A DNA stretch of 64,000 bases. Origin: Penicillium oxalicum (Eukaryota; Ascomycota; Eurotiomycetes; Eurotiales; Aspergillaceae). The notes under the pieces are model-generated. The model saw only the letters and a list, made by a program, of their open reading frames with translations. It ran no database searches and was not told the DNA's origin. This document shows, in pieces, positions 54,737-64,000 of this stretch. The number at the start of each line of letters is the position of its first letter. The first letter of the stretch is position 1. Location of the stretch: contig NC_064652.1 of NCBI RefSeq assembly GCF_001723175.1, positions 3,472,001 through 3,536,000 on the forward strand, written 5' to 3'. The translations under genes were made by a program, and so were the position numbers.

Positions 54737-55592
54737 TTATTCAAATATCTCCAAATGAATTTGACGGACCCGTTCCATCGCCAGCTCTTCGGGCATTGGC
54801 TGCAGGAATTTGTCAATCTCATTGACCCAGAAAGAGTTTTGCGGGTTGACTTGGTAGGCAGAGGTGTATTCCCAATATGATGGATACCAACCAGAAGTTT
54901 CCCAATCAATAATACCAACAATATCATCCCCACGTACAAGAATGTTGAGGCTGCTAAGGTCGCCGTGAGTAAACACCAGAGGCCACGACTTGCTTTGTTG
55001 TTTGATGAGTTCCTGAATTTCAGGGTCAAGCCTTGAATCAAATTCCATGCCCATACGTAAATGCCGATGGAAATCCTGAACGGTATCAAAGGGACCAAAA
55101 CGTAAGGAAGGCCCCGGAATGCGACAGTCAAAAAGCGATCCGCCATCAACAGAAGCAACCTTAGTGCCTTGCGAGGGCTGAAGTCCCGCATCTCGCGAAC
55201 CTTTCCTGCTAACTGCGAAAGAAGTTTCGCCTTTGAATCCTCACTTCGTTTCACCCATCCTCTGCCGATTATGTCACCCTTGATCCTTTCCATCACAATG
55301 TACGTCCTCCCGGAATGGGTAAATGCGCATAAAACTCTTGGTACCGGGATGGATGTATGTTGCGATATGAACCGCATTGTTGATGCTTCAGATAAATGAA
55401 CGCGGCGCCCTACTTGACACATAGTCCGTCCGTCAACATGAGGACATTCCCTTCTCGAGGTCGAATACGCTTAAGGATTCGGATCGCTAAAAGTGTCGAA
55501 CACCGATAAAAAACGTTGCTATTGACTGGCTTGAATGGGCCCAACGAAGCAGTGGATGGTGAGGGGGGAGGTCCCTTTTGACTGGACCACAT
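54737..55592 (-). pseudogene. Aminoglycoside-phosphotransferase-like kinase, two one-base deletions
   Basis: ATG 55592 opens a frame to NVLMLTDGLCVK, where TAG appears. A one-base deletion shifts the sequence to GRRVHLSEASTMRFISQHTS with PVPRVLCAF and TYIVMERIKGDIIG. A second one-base deletion after MRDFSP shifts to VASVDGGSLFDCRIPG, then the catalytic loop FTHGDLSSLNILVRGD and IVGIIDWETSGWYPSYWEYT, ending at 54737. The active-site motifs (HGDL..N, D-W-E) survive, so decay is recent. The family phosphorylates small molecules in bacteria; the fungal substrates are unknown. It is convergent with the frameshifted gene at 54116-54722, 14 bp away. Confidence 0.8.
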
Positions 55593-56291
55593 TATGATTG
55601 TATTCGACGCAAAGGAAACGTTGAAGGGAAAACATCAGGAGAATATCCTTCCTCGGTATTAGATGGCAAGGCATCTAGTAAGCCATTGGTGATTGAAAAA
55701 TGGATAGTATCGAAGCAGAAAGTCCTTGATGGGAAGTGATAGTGATTAGTGAAGTAGAAGTGCACGATTCCTGGCGCGGGAGGTTGTCCTTAGATGCACG
55801 TGATACCTGAGGCGGTCGGATGAGGCCAGCGGAAGTTTCTGCCGGCGAACTAGGCATAAGCCTGTGATATTAGTTCTTTACAATGTAAGGATCAATTTAG
55901 GATCTGGTATTAACGGTGTGTGAAGATACTTGAATGTATGCTTCGCTTTAGACTAAAGATGGTATATTATTATTCCGTCATGCTTTTCTGACGACTGTAC
56001 TCCAGTATACTTGGATTGCACCCGGGCTTCTTCCTGGACATCGGTCCGAAAACAACCTCGTCACCTCTGACCACGGTCGTTGCTCGTCCCTTCTTAACTT
56101 CAGCAGAAGATCTACCTGGGCTATCGAGCGGCTTGCCCGGACGTTGACGTTTCCCTAATCCCTGTTTGCTCTCTCTTCGGGTAAGGAAAAGGTAACTCTA
56201 CGGTGTCAGATGGTTTATCAAAGTAAATAACTTAGTGTGTCCAAAGCCTCAAGTTCGCTCATCTAAACGCAGCCACTACTTGTCTACTATC
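55593..56291. other. Intergenic
   Basis: Promoter side of the APH-like gene; no supported feature before the minisatellite. Confidence 0.4.
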
Positions 56292-56667
56292 AGAGTGGTG
56301 AAAGAGAGTGGTGAAAGAAAGAGAGTGGTGAAAGAAAGAGAGTGGTGAAAGAGAGTGGTGAAAGAGAGTGGTGAAAGAGAGTGGTGAAAGAAAGAGAGTG
56401 GTGAAAGAGAGTGGTGAAAGAGAGTGGTGAAAGAGAGTGGTGAAAGAGAGTGGTGAAAGAGAGTGGTGAAAGAGAGTGGTGAAAGAGAGTGGTGAAAGAG
56501 AGTGGTGAAAGAGAGTGGTGAAAGAGAGTGGTGAAAGAGAGTGGTGAAAGAGAGTGGTGAAAGAGAGTGGTGAAAGAGAGTGGTGAAAGAGAGTGGTGAA
56601 AGAGAGTGGTGAAAGAGAGTGGTGAAAGAGAGTGGTGAAAGAGAGTGGTGAAAGAGAGTGGTGAAAG
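56292..56667. repeat. 13-bp minisatellite, about 28 units
   Basis: GAGAGTGGTGAAA repeated, with a few AAAGAAAGAGAGTGG variants near the left end. Because 13 is not a multiple of three and the unit holds no stop on the minus strand, all three minus frames are open and encode the same 13-residue cycle (SPLSFTTLFHHSL). The apparent 143-214-aa proteins here are therefore artefacts of the repeat. Confidence 0.95.
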
Positions 56668-58161
56668 GGATGGGGACGAATACCAATGGTTGAGATCGAC
56701 AGATGGTTGGTACGGCGGCACAGTATGTACAGCACCCGTCTAAGGGACCGAACATTAGATTCCATTCTTACATCCCTTAGCCGTGCGGATGACGCCCGAG
56801 CTTTTGAAATCCCTTCGTGGCGAGCAGCTAACCTTGACAAGCACGGAGTATTGGCGAATACTCGCAGCCAATTGCTATGCTGACCAGTCCAATTTACAAG
56901 CACGTACTGTATGAGGTAGGAATGTTCAAAGATTGTGTGTCCCTAGAGAGTATAGTACACTACGTATGAGACCACTACTGTACGTGAGATGACAGCCTCA
57001 ATTTCTGGATCGCTGTGTAGATTCCGCTCTCCCTCGCTGCAAAAATAGCTCTTCTTGTGCATACATCTTTACACAGGATAGGGAAGATTTGAAGGGATTC
57101 TCTATGGCCTAGGAGGGTTGATGAAACTAGGCAGTACGATGAATCTCACATCAGCTAGAGTGACGATACCCGGCTTCTATTGAGTGTAAATGGAAGGCCA
57201 TCAAGTTCCTGCGGTTCCCGGCAGGCCAAGGCATGTCCCATCAATATTTTATATTTCTCTGGTACTTAAACAGCGCTACTTTGACACAGAAAGCGCCGTT
57301 TATTTTGCCCGGTCGGCAATCTACCATGAGTTAGGGGTCTACCTGGATCTGGCTAGTGACAATGATAACTATCGTATGAAATCGCTCCCTAGCATGGCGA
57401 TAAAGCTTGCTAATCGTCACCAGTGCCCTGGTCTGGCTATCCAGCCTCCAGGAGACCGGAACATTGCTTCCTACTCTGTTAGTGTGTGCAGTGTTCCTGG
57501 CCGGTCTGAGCAGTCCTAGTGATTTCAAATAGATGAAATCACCGAAAGATGCTCACCGCACACTCAGAGTGCCGAGTTAGCCACTCCGTATTTTGGATGG
57601 AGTACATGCCAATGAGGTTCAGAGCATGCGCCGCATCTCACAGCCCACCAACAGGTGCGTATCCGGCATTCTCGGGCTCACCATTTCATAGATTATTGAA
57701 AACTCGTAATGCTGGATTGGATTCAGTGGGCTCGAGCTTCACCTACCATTGAACTTGATTTGTTTTAGATTCCTTACGACATTTGCCACCAGTACTGCTC
57801 GCTTCCTTCGTTCGAATGAGCAGCGACAAGAAGAAAGCCTAGGCGAAGGTACGGCAGGATACCACCAATAAGCCTGGCCAAACCTGTCGCATTCTATCCA
57901 CGCCTCTTCCAATTCACTATTTTCGCATGTTAGTCATCCCAAGTGGGCGGCACAAAACAGGAAAGAGAGGGTGTAGCAAACAGGTTCATTTGACGAAAGG
58001 GCCCTGAGCTGCTGTATAACCAGAGCATTGTATGCAAAGTCTGAATGCTCTACTATTTTAAGCGTCTAGTTATACTTTCTGTCAGACATAGGGATCAGGG
58101 GCAGAGGGCCACTTTGGTAGATCGTTAAGACCCCGTCTAGCACTCTGTTTAACTTACATAC
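56668..58161. other. Gene-poor stretch with one weak frame
   Basis: 57190-57519 (plus, 109 aa, ATG present) includes IFYISLVLKQRYFDTESAVY and is the best candidate, but it has no motif or splice support. 57549-57752 is open without features. Confidence 0.3.
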
Positions 58162-58673
58162 TCATCAAGGGGGGATGCACTGACGGTAGTCTGAGTAAAG
58201 CAGACAGGTCGAGGCACAATAGGGTATCTACCACCAAGCAGTGGAGTGGAGAGAAAGATGAACTACCCTCCAGAGGGCAGTGCCTATTCCAGTTCGGTCA
58301 CTCGGGGAGCACAGAGGACAGGGAAGATAGAAAGCTCTGGCTAAGAATACTGCTTCATCGTACAGGATCGTTTTTTCTCAGAGAACTCCGTAGCCTACAG
58401 GGTGTTCGAGAAAATTAGGCGAGGAGATTAGTTCATCAAGCGCAATGAGCGACTAGGAAGAGTAAGCTGCCTCGAACGAACGGTTGGCCGTCGTTCGATG
58501 AAGCATCTCCGAATCCTCTCTTCCGTAGATATCTTTTCTTCAACAATAAAAACAAGAGAAGCGCCAGCGAAATAAAACGCAGTATGCCAAGAATGCGAGC
58601 AAGACCCAAACACCTAAGACGGGCCACAGTGCCAACAACCTACTACCGACCCCTCAGCGGTTCCCCCACTACA
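58162..58673 (+). mobile_element. ATAN-family element, long divergent copy (512 bp)
   Basis: Left end TCATCAAGGGGGGATGCAC with GTCTGAGTAAAGCAGACAGG. Right end TTCCCCCACTACA. The flanks 58158-58161 and 58674-58677 are both ATAC. The middle differs from the other copies, so this is a separate subfamily sharing ends and target preference. Confidence 0.65.
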
Positions 58674-58677
58674 ATAC

Positions 58678-60077
58678 GTACCCATTGGAAAGATCTAGTT
58701 TCCATAGATGATTCTTACAGTCACAGGATGAAAGACAATAGGGGATTTTTATATGACGGAACCGATCTACCTCTATCCTTGTAGGTCTTGACATTAGTGT
58801 TAAGGGAAACAATGTAAGAACATAGGCAGCGTCACTAATTTACAGAAGCACTCTAATCGTATGCCACCAACACAATATCTTGCTAATAAGACATTGCGGG
58901 ATTCCTTCAAAAGGGTTAAAAGATGAAACCTGTGATATCCAAAGCGCAAAACGAGTTGACCTGATTTTATGTACACATCAGCGGTTACACGGCTGACCAC
59001 ATGCCAATGTTGGACCAATACTGAGATTCAATCCTGGAAACATCCCCGGCTGCTGAGAACCATACAAAATTCGGAAAGTGATCACTTAATTCTGAGATAG
59101 CTGAATCAATTTCTAAATCATCATTTGGAAACGGCGATTCAGATACAAGATCATGGCGTTCCAGATAGTATCGCTGGATTCTGAAGCGGGTATGTTGCGC
59201 GGCTCTTCAGCTGGCTCTTCCGCTTCATCGAGGAAATCCAACGGCGTTCTGTGTACAGGAGGCTGGTCTCGCTCGCCCTATTGGGCAATACGGCTGTCAG
59301 TCTGGCATGTTTTGGAGCTTATGATATGCCTAACCGTTTCCTGCGGAGTGGGAGCGGGCAAATCAGGATGAGAGTGATAAGTGAAGACCCAACCGTCGGG
59401 CGCCTCCATAATCAACCAGCTCTTGATCGAATATAGCCGCCAAAAGTTATTGTGGCGTCGCAGAAGATTATTGCGCCGCTTGTGAACCTGCTCTTTCTGC
59501 ACACGACTGGATTTGGAAGCAATAGGGTTTCGGTCGGAGCCGAAATCCCGACTGCACTGCTTGAATGCTCATTCTCTCATGACTTTATACGGAATGGCCG
59601 CAACTGGACTATACAGCTAGAGTACTGCATGCAGGATCGGTTGATATAGACCATATCCACCCCCGCTTCGACAGACACTTGAGAGTAGTGTTGGCCCATT
59701 CACCGACAACCCTGCGGTAAAGCGGGTCGACCGCCCTCAACTTTGATATCCTTCCATTTCTCGTGAGTAATACTTCAATACGGTATTCACAGCTGCAAGA
59801 AGCATAAAATAATCTTGACGTGATAATATAGCGCTGCATCATATTCCAACCTGTTCCTTGGCTGCTAGGATGAATATTCTACGCGTGCTATGTAAATCAA
59901 CTATAAAGAGCCGCACTGAGAGGACCGGCGAGATCAGCATTTGTTTCTTTTTGGATAAGTGCAGCATGTATCTGAATTCAAAATTGGTTAGTTCATTACA
60001 AGTTTCCCGGACTCAGTCAGTTGCTTTCTCGAGACAGGCAAGAAGGCACATTGTTCTACTAACCTCCTTCTCTTAAG
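58678..60077. other. Mostly featureless; may hold 5' exons of the interrupted gene
   Basis: A textbook intron 3' end (TTCTACTAACCTCCTTCTCTTAAG) at about 60054-60077 shows that the interrupted gene downstream has at least one exon here. 59870-60040 (plus, ATG 59870) is a candidate, not proven. Confidence 0.35.
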
Positions 60078-61470
60078 ATACCACCTGCAAGAAGGATCTC
60101 CTTCGTCTAGTGGCCCAGAAGAGACCAAAAAATCATCAACCGGATTAAGAGTCTCCCTGATTGCAGCTCTTATTAGCATAACGACATCCCAGAGCCCCTT
60201 GCCTTCCGACAAAACAAATGAGCCATCAGGCCCAAGCTCATTTCTTTTCGGAGACACTGTCTATGAACCGACAGACAGTGTGTTTCATTACTTTTCGACA
60301 ACGTCTGTCTCTACAGTCAACAATTCTCTTTCGGGATCGACAACAACTGAGATAAATAGTGTAGTGGAGGATCCGGTTAAATATACTCAGAGGTTGATAA
60401 TCAGTAGCAGCGGGAGATGCTTAGTAGTGAGAGGTGCCTAATGGCCTTACCGCCTAGAGAGGTTATCTAAGACCGAGGCTGCGGTATCCTTAGGGATCAT
60501 CATCATCTACGTGCTTGATCAACAGTTTAGATTGAGGATTCAGAACGGTCCTTTACAGTCAAATTCCTTACACTTGAAATGTTACACTCTTTTTGATTTC
60601 TGCCTTTGGTTCCTGACATCGGATCTCACGATTACCTTGGAGGATTCCAGGACTTGCGTGCTTGTGGTTTTGGTTTGGTTCCTCTATGACTCGACCTGTC
60701 TGGCGAGATCAGACTGCCTTGAGCATTCCCTTCTTCAATAGACAAAGCGGCCAGAGTGTCAGCGACGGTATACAACCGTGGGAAACGTCTGCCACTTCTA
60801 TGTTAGGTTATGGGATGAAGAATGACACGGCAAATGACACATTACTCGGCGTCGTTAGCGCCTATAGCAACGCAGATACTCTGCTACCTTCGTATATGGA
60901 CACGACGACTCGACCTGCAGTAATGACGGACCTTCCGTCGCACACTACTGCAAGACATTTCACATCTGCTGTGCACGATAGACGCACGATCCGTCACAAT
61001 TCCGCCCTCAACTCGCCCCCTCCACCGGTGCGTCTCTGATCAGAGCGCCTGGGCACCCCAGCACACAAACCACGTGGATGCCCAACCCGTGGGTCGATTT
61101 AGTCTCTTCAAGCTTGATATCAATCGAGGAAGCTACTGAGATGGGAGTTTTCGAGGTCGGCGGGACGAAGATGATGTCACAAACCACAAACTCTTCTAGC
61201 CCGGCGGGATATGATCCCACTATGCGTAATACCCGCGCATCGCAAACGATACCAGGAAAGACTATAGGAGCAGTTTTGGGGGCAGTATCGGGGGCGGATC
61301 TTCTCTTTGCCATCACATATATTCTACAGCGCTTTATTCACGCGTATTTTATGAAGTTGCAGGCTAAGACGCGATCTGCTGCTTTGAATGAAGTTGAATC
61401 GGGCGGCGAGGAGTCTGACTCAATTCACTATCGAAGCGAAAAAGAATCGCGGTTCTCGATCGATATTTAA
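60078..61470 (+). pseudogene. Ser/Thr-rich membrane protein gene split by an ATAN element
   Basis: The exon starting at 60078 reads YHLQEGSPSSSGPEETKKSS, TDSVFHYFSTTSVSTVNN and TTTEIN up to 60359. After the element (60360-60737) and the second target copy ATAG, the same frame resumes as RQSGQSVSDGIQPWETSATS and runs on through Ser/Thr-rich sequence to 61039. The frame at 61078-61470 adds a transmembrane helix (GAVLGAVSGADLLFAITYIL) and a charged cytosolic tail ending SRFSIDI. The intron joining 61039 to it is not resolved (one in-phase choice is GTGCGT...ATCGAG). The product would be a single-pass surface protein with a glycosylated stalk, perhaps a sensor. No family is recognised. The gene is inactivated by the insertion unless the element is spliced out. 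Confidence 0.6.
60360..60737 (-). mobile_element. ATAN-family short element, copy 3 (378 bp), inside an exon
   Basis: On the plus strand it begins TGTAGTGGAGGATCC and ends CCCTTCTTCA. The flanks 60356-60359 and 60738-60741 are both ATAG. The inner sequence is the reverse complement of 6545-6883. The boundaries are independently confirmed because removing it with one ATAG restores an open frame (AAT AGA CAA AGC). Confidence 0.85.
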
Positions 61471-61931
61471 GAGCCGGACTATGGTGTGATTCAACCTCTC
61501 CTATACCAAGACCTCAAAAGTTTGTAGCAAGGTGGAGTTATTACAGTAATTCTTTCTGTCTCGGGTCGCATGTACTGTAAATAAATCCGCAAAAGTAGAC
61601 GCAATAAAGCTCTCACACACCACCCCATGGCCCATCACCGCTCAATTCCACAGAGTTCTAACAGTTTATTTAGACCACCCAGTCAGATAGTACAATGCAC
61701 TTCAAGTATACCCTTGTCTCAACTTATTTCTGCATCATCTCCCGGCTGTCTCTACTTGATCACGGCTGAAAATTTTTGTCACAGCTACTTGATACGTGTG
61801 CGCTAGATGATAGGCGGGTTTATCTAGGATTCAACCCTCATTCCCACAAGAGCATTTAATATCCTTGCTTGCCCGACTGCAGCCAGATGAGGATTTTGCT
61901 GCGTACCTAATTGATCCAGAAACTAGGTTTC
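61471..61931. other. Intergenic
   Basis: No supported feature. A short frame 61865-62047 overlaps the next gene in another phase and may be its 5' exon (LARLQPDEDFAAYLIDPE). Confidence 0.35.
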
Positions 61932-62702
61932 ATGGAGCTTCCCTTGCGTGCGAAGGAACCGAATTGTTCGGCAGACCTATCTGGGCTTGTCTGTTCAGAG
62001 AACGAAGAATCAAGCCTATTATCTGGACAGTACATCGAGGATATTAATGAAGGATCCACCAAAGACATGAGAATGTTCTCTTCTCCTAACAAGGCCCTTC
62101 TGGCAAAGGATCCTGGTATCGTCAGTGCAAAAGCATCAATGGACCCCTTGCCTGCAATTATTTGCCCTCTCACGACGGAACTGACCATTGAGAGCTGGCC
62201 AAAGTTAACACCCAAAGCGATCTTAGCAATGAGTTCAGGGTTAGGACAACACAATACCTCTCCGGGAGACTCATCATCAAACATCTCCGCTTCAAGGAGG
62301 AACTTGGTTGCCGAGCATAGAAACCATCAAATATTGAAAGGGGCCATGAACAAACTCGTGTTAAAGACATTCAAGGTGCGGATTAAAGGTCACCACGCCA
62401 ACAAAGCAGGGTCTCGCGTATTGGGCAGGACGCGAAGACTCGCTCAGCACGTCATTCGACATATGCTACAGCATCAGCATGGAAGTAAAACCACGCTTAC
62501 TGAGAGATTTCGCAACTCAGAACTTTCTGTCATAATAGAAAGCCATACTAAATACCAGAAAGTGCTACATGCTGTTCCTGTTCTCGTTGGGCTCCTCCCA
62601 GACGGCATACGAGATGGCTTGACGTCAATGGATGGCACAGCCCTGTTGAAATTCGGTTTTCTAGTGGCAGAGAAATGGGCATCCAGACATTCAAGTATTT
62701 GA
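61932..62702 (+). CDS. Hypothetical protein, about 256 aa
   Basis: Frame from the first ATG (61932, MELPLRAKEPNCSADLSG) to stop 62702. It stays open upstream without an ATG, so an earlier exon is likely. The first half is low-complexity and hydrophilic. The second half is helical and basic (NKLVLKTFKVRIKGHHANK, GRTRRLAQHVIRHMLQHQHG) with a hydrophobic segment VLHAVPVLVGLLPDGIRDGL near the end. I saw no known motif. It is read as an intact orphan. Confidence 0.5.
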   Translation: MELPLRAKEPNCSADLSGLVCSENEESSLLSGQYIEDINEGSTKDMRMFSSPNKALLAKDPGIVSAKASMDPLPAIICPLTTELTIESWPKLTPKAILAMSSGLGQHNTSPGDSSSNISASRRNLVAEHRNHQILKGAMNKLVLKTFKVRIKGHHANKAGSRVLGRTRRLAQHVIRHMLQHQHGSKTTLTERFRNSELSVIIESHTKYQKVLHAVPVLVGLLPDGIRDGLTSMDGTALLKFGFLVAEKWASRHSSI

Positions 62703-62998
62703 CTAAGGTTCGTCGAATGATGGATTCACTTGGCGTTTCTTTTGACAGTCTTTAGTGTTCCAGTATAGTCAAGACACGTATAGTACTATGGAGTCCCTAC
62801 TGTAACACACCGCTAGGCACTTGCTTATGCCTTGAAACGAACGTAGATAGAGAAGTGAACCCATCAGCGTGCATGTACGTGCGCTTTCTAGCTAGATATT
62901 GTATTGAAATCTTCTGTTGGGTAGGCATATGCATGAAAAAGAATGGTCAGGATGGCCATAAATCAACCAGTAAAACATCCTCATATCATTGAATCACT
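62703..62998. other. Intergenic
   Basis: About 300 bp between convergent genes; nothing recognised. Confidence 0.4.
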
Positions 62999-63361
62999 TT
63001 AGTAACTGCCATGCTCTAAGGCCTCATCTTCCCCAAGCTGCTGAGGACCCTCCCGATAAGGTTTTAGGATCCCCCACAATCTATCACGGATCTTTTGATC
63101 AGAGAAATCATGGTTTCCATAGAGCAAATACCATACTTCCGGACAAAGGGCAGTCGGGAATGTCTGACAACAAAATTTATGCTGGGTGCATTCGGTGCAC
63201 GGATGAGGGAAGTCGGAGGCGATGTCGCGGATGTTAAAGCAGGCCTGATAAAGAAACATATTCGGTTGCGCAATCTCCCCGAGGCACTGCCAGCACGGAA
63301 GTGGGTTGTTCGTATAGCCCCACACGTCGATGAAGTCGTCTACGATGTATGTCAGACACAT
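62999..63361 (-). CDS. Cysteine-rich hypothetical protein, 3' exon (120 aa)
   Basis: The frame from 63361 to 62999 reads IVDDFIDVWGYTNNPLPCWQ, a CxxC pair, FPHPCTECTQHKFCCQTFPT and a C-terminal LLYGNHDFSDQKIRDRLWGI. The ATG at 63361 directly follows an acceptor-like CCACAG, and a possible intron (GTATAC...CCACAG) leads to an earlier coding stretch near 63420, so the gene is probably longer. The paired cysteines suggest a zinc-binding or redox-active domain. No family is recognised. Confidence 0.45.
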   Translation of the reverse strand: MCLTYIVDDFIDVWGYTNNPLPCWQCLGEIAQPNMFLYQACFNIRDIASDFPHPCTECTQHKFCCQTFPTALCPEVWYLLYGNHDFSDQKIRDRLWGILKPYREGPQQLGEDEALEHGSY

Positions 63362-64000
63362 CTGTGGCTCATACTTTAGCGTCTGTCATTGAGCGTTAGC
63401 TGTCCCATGTATACCTTGAAGGCCGCTATGTCTGATTGAGTGAGTGGGTTATCAAATGACAATCAAGATGGGAACATTCGCAAAGCACGTAGGCCTAGTG
63501 GGTGAAACGTAGTCGTTGGAGGAGTGTTGTTCCAGTGTGGGGGTTGTGGAGCAGAAGGTGAGGTAAGAGTGAGTGAGCTCTAGTCAATATATCCTAAGGA
63601 CACGGCATTCTCCACCATCCAGCCTATTATAGTAAGAGATTTCCGATCGCCTATTCTTTGAAAAGAAGCCTTTAGAAAGCCCTTGCCCTACCTCTATAAA
63701 GAAGCCTTTTTACCCAAATGGAAAAAATAATATACAATTGATTAGCCCTAGCGATGAGTACAGTGACCGTCTTCCTTCCGAGATATTTTTATGAAATATA
63801 ATAAGGAACTCCCAGGCAAACATTTTAAGATGAGCTGAAGGATTCTGTTACAGCTCAGTCACGAAGGGACGATATCAAAATAGTAGCATACTAAGCATCA
63901 AGAAGGAAAGAAAGAGAGATGATGAGAGAACGAGAACGAGACACGATCGAAGTACATAAGATTGCGGATTTTGCCTAGGCTATTGAGTTACCTGTTACCC
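63362..64000. other. Intergenic to window end
   Basis: Possible 5' exon of the minus-strand Cys-rich gene near 63410-63440, otherwise AT-rich DNA without supported features. Confidence 0.35.

Noticed and set aside
56259..56903. Three overlapping 143-214-residue repeat proteins on the minus strand
   Set aside because: All are readings of one 13-bp tandem repeat whose period rotates the frame.

Overview
The window looks like an accessory, transposon-rich stretch of a filamentous ascomycete (Pezizomycotina) genome. The evidence is short GT-AG introns of 47-72 bp with CTAAC/CTAAT-type branch sites, fungal protein families (an Asp f 4-like secreted protein, a GDSAG-type alpha/beta hydrolase, fungal kinase-like and APH-like proteins, a C2H2 factor), solo LTRs, and clear repeat-induced point mutation (RIP): CpA to TpA changes concentrated in one copy of a duplicated segment. 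No rRNA, tRNA, CRISPR array or bacterial operon was seen. All intron positions are my own reading of donors, acceptors and phase, without transcript support.

Layout. 1-10 kb: small orphan genes (1066-1395, 2911-3444, 3874-4437, 4870-5232), a decayed duplicated coding segment (5514-6359), an element of the 'ATAN' family (6545-6883), a small secreted protein (8102-8825) and a 273-aa orphan (9138-10015). 10.9-17.2 kb: LTR fragments bracketing an Asp f 4-like gene, two solo copia-type LTRs with perfect 5-bp target duplications, a decayed C2H2 gene and one copy of a 488-bp duplication. 18.6-24.1 kb: a large SIM-motif protein, a 15-bp minisatellite, a small Cys-rich protein and a frameshifted kinase. 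24.2-27.7 kb: no convincing gene.

27.7-42.1 kb is the gene island. It has eight apparently intact orphan or poorly known genes, most of them multi-exon: a protein with NFPKP repeats, a 205-aa SIM protein, a 655-aa orphan, a 190-aa orphan, a 564-aa SIM-repeat protein, a C4HC3 zinc-finger protein and a catalytically dead kinase. It is interrupted by one LTR fragment and one copy of the 488-bp duplication. Three proteins of the window (18592-20264, 29892-30573, 36085-37834) share a SUMO-interaction-like hydrophobic/acidic motif followed by a T/S-P-E/D-aromatic-W motif. I regard them as one undescribed local family.

43-50.4 kb is a nest of retroelement debris: a RIP-mutated copia RNase H with its 3' LTR, an inverted pair of ~739-bp LTRs, an intact alpha/beta-hydrolase gene, and a RIP-mutated duplicate split by a young solo LTR. 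50.7-64 kb carries small orphan genes, paired 28-bp palindromes, two adjacent genes (DUF-type and APH-type) each broken by one-base indels, a 13-bp minisatellite, and a membrane-protein gene split in an exon by an ATAN element. Removing that element plus one 4-bp target duplication restores the reading frame exactly.
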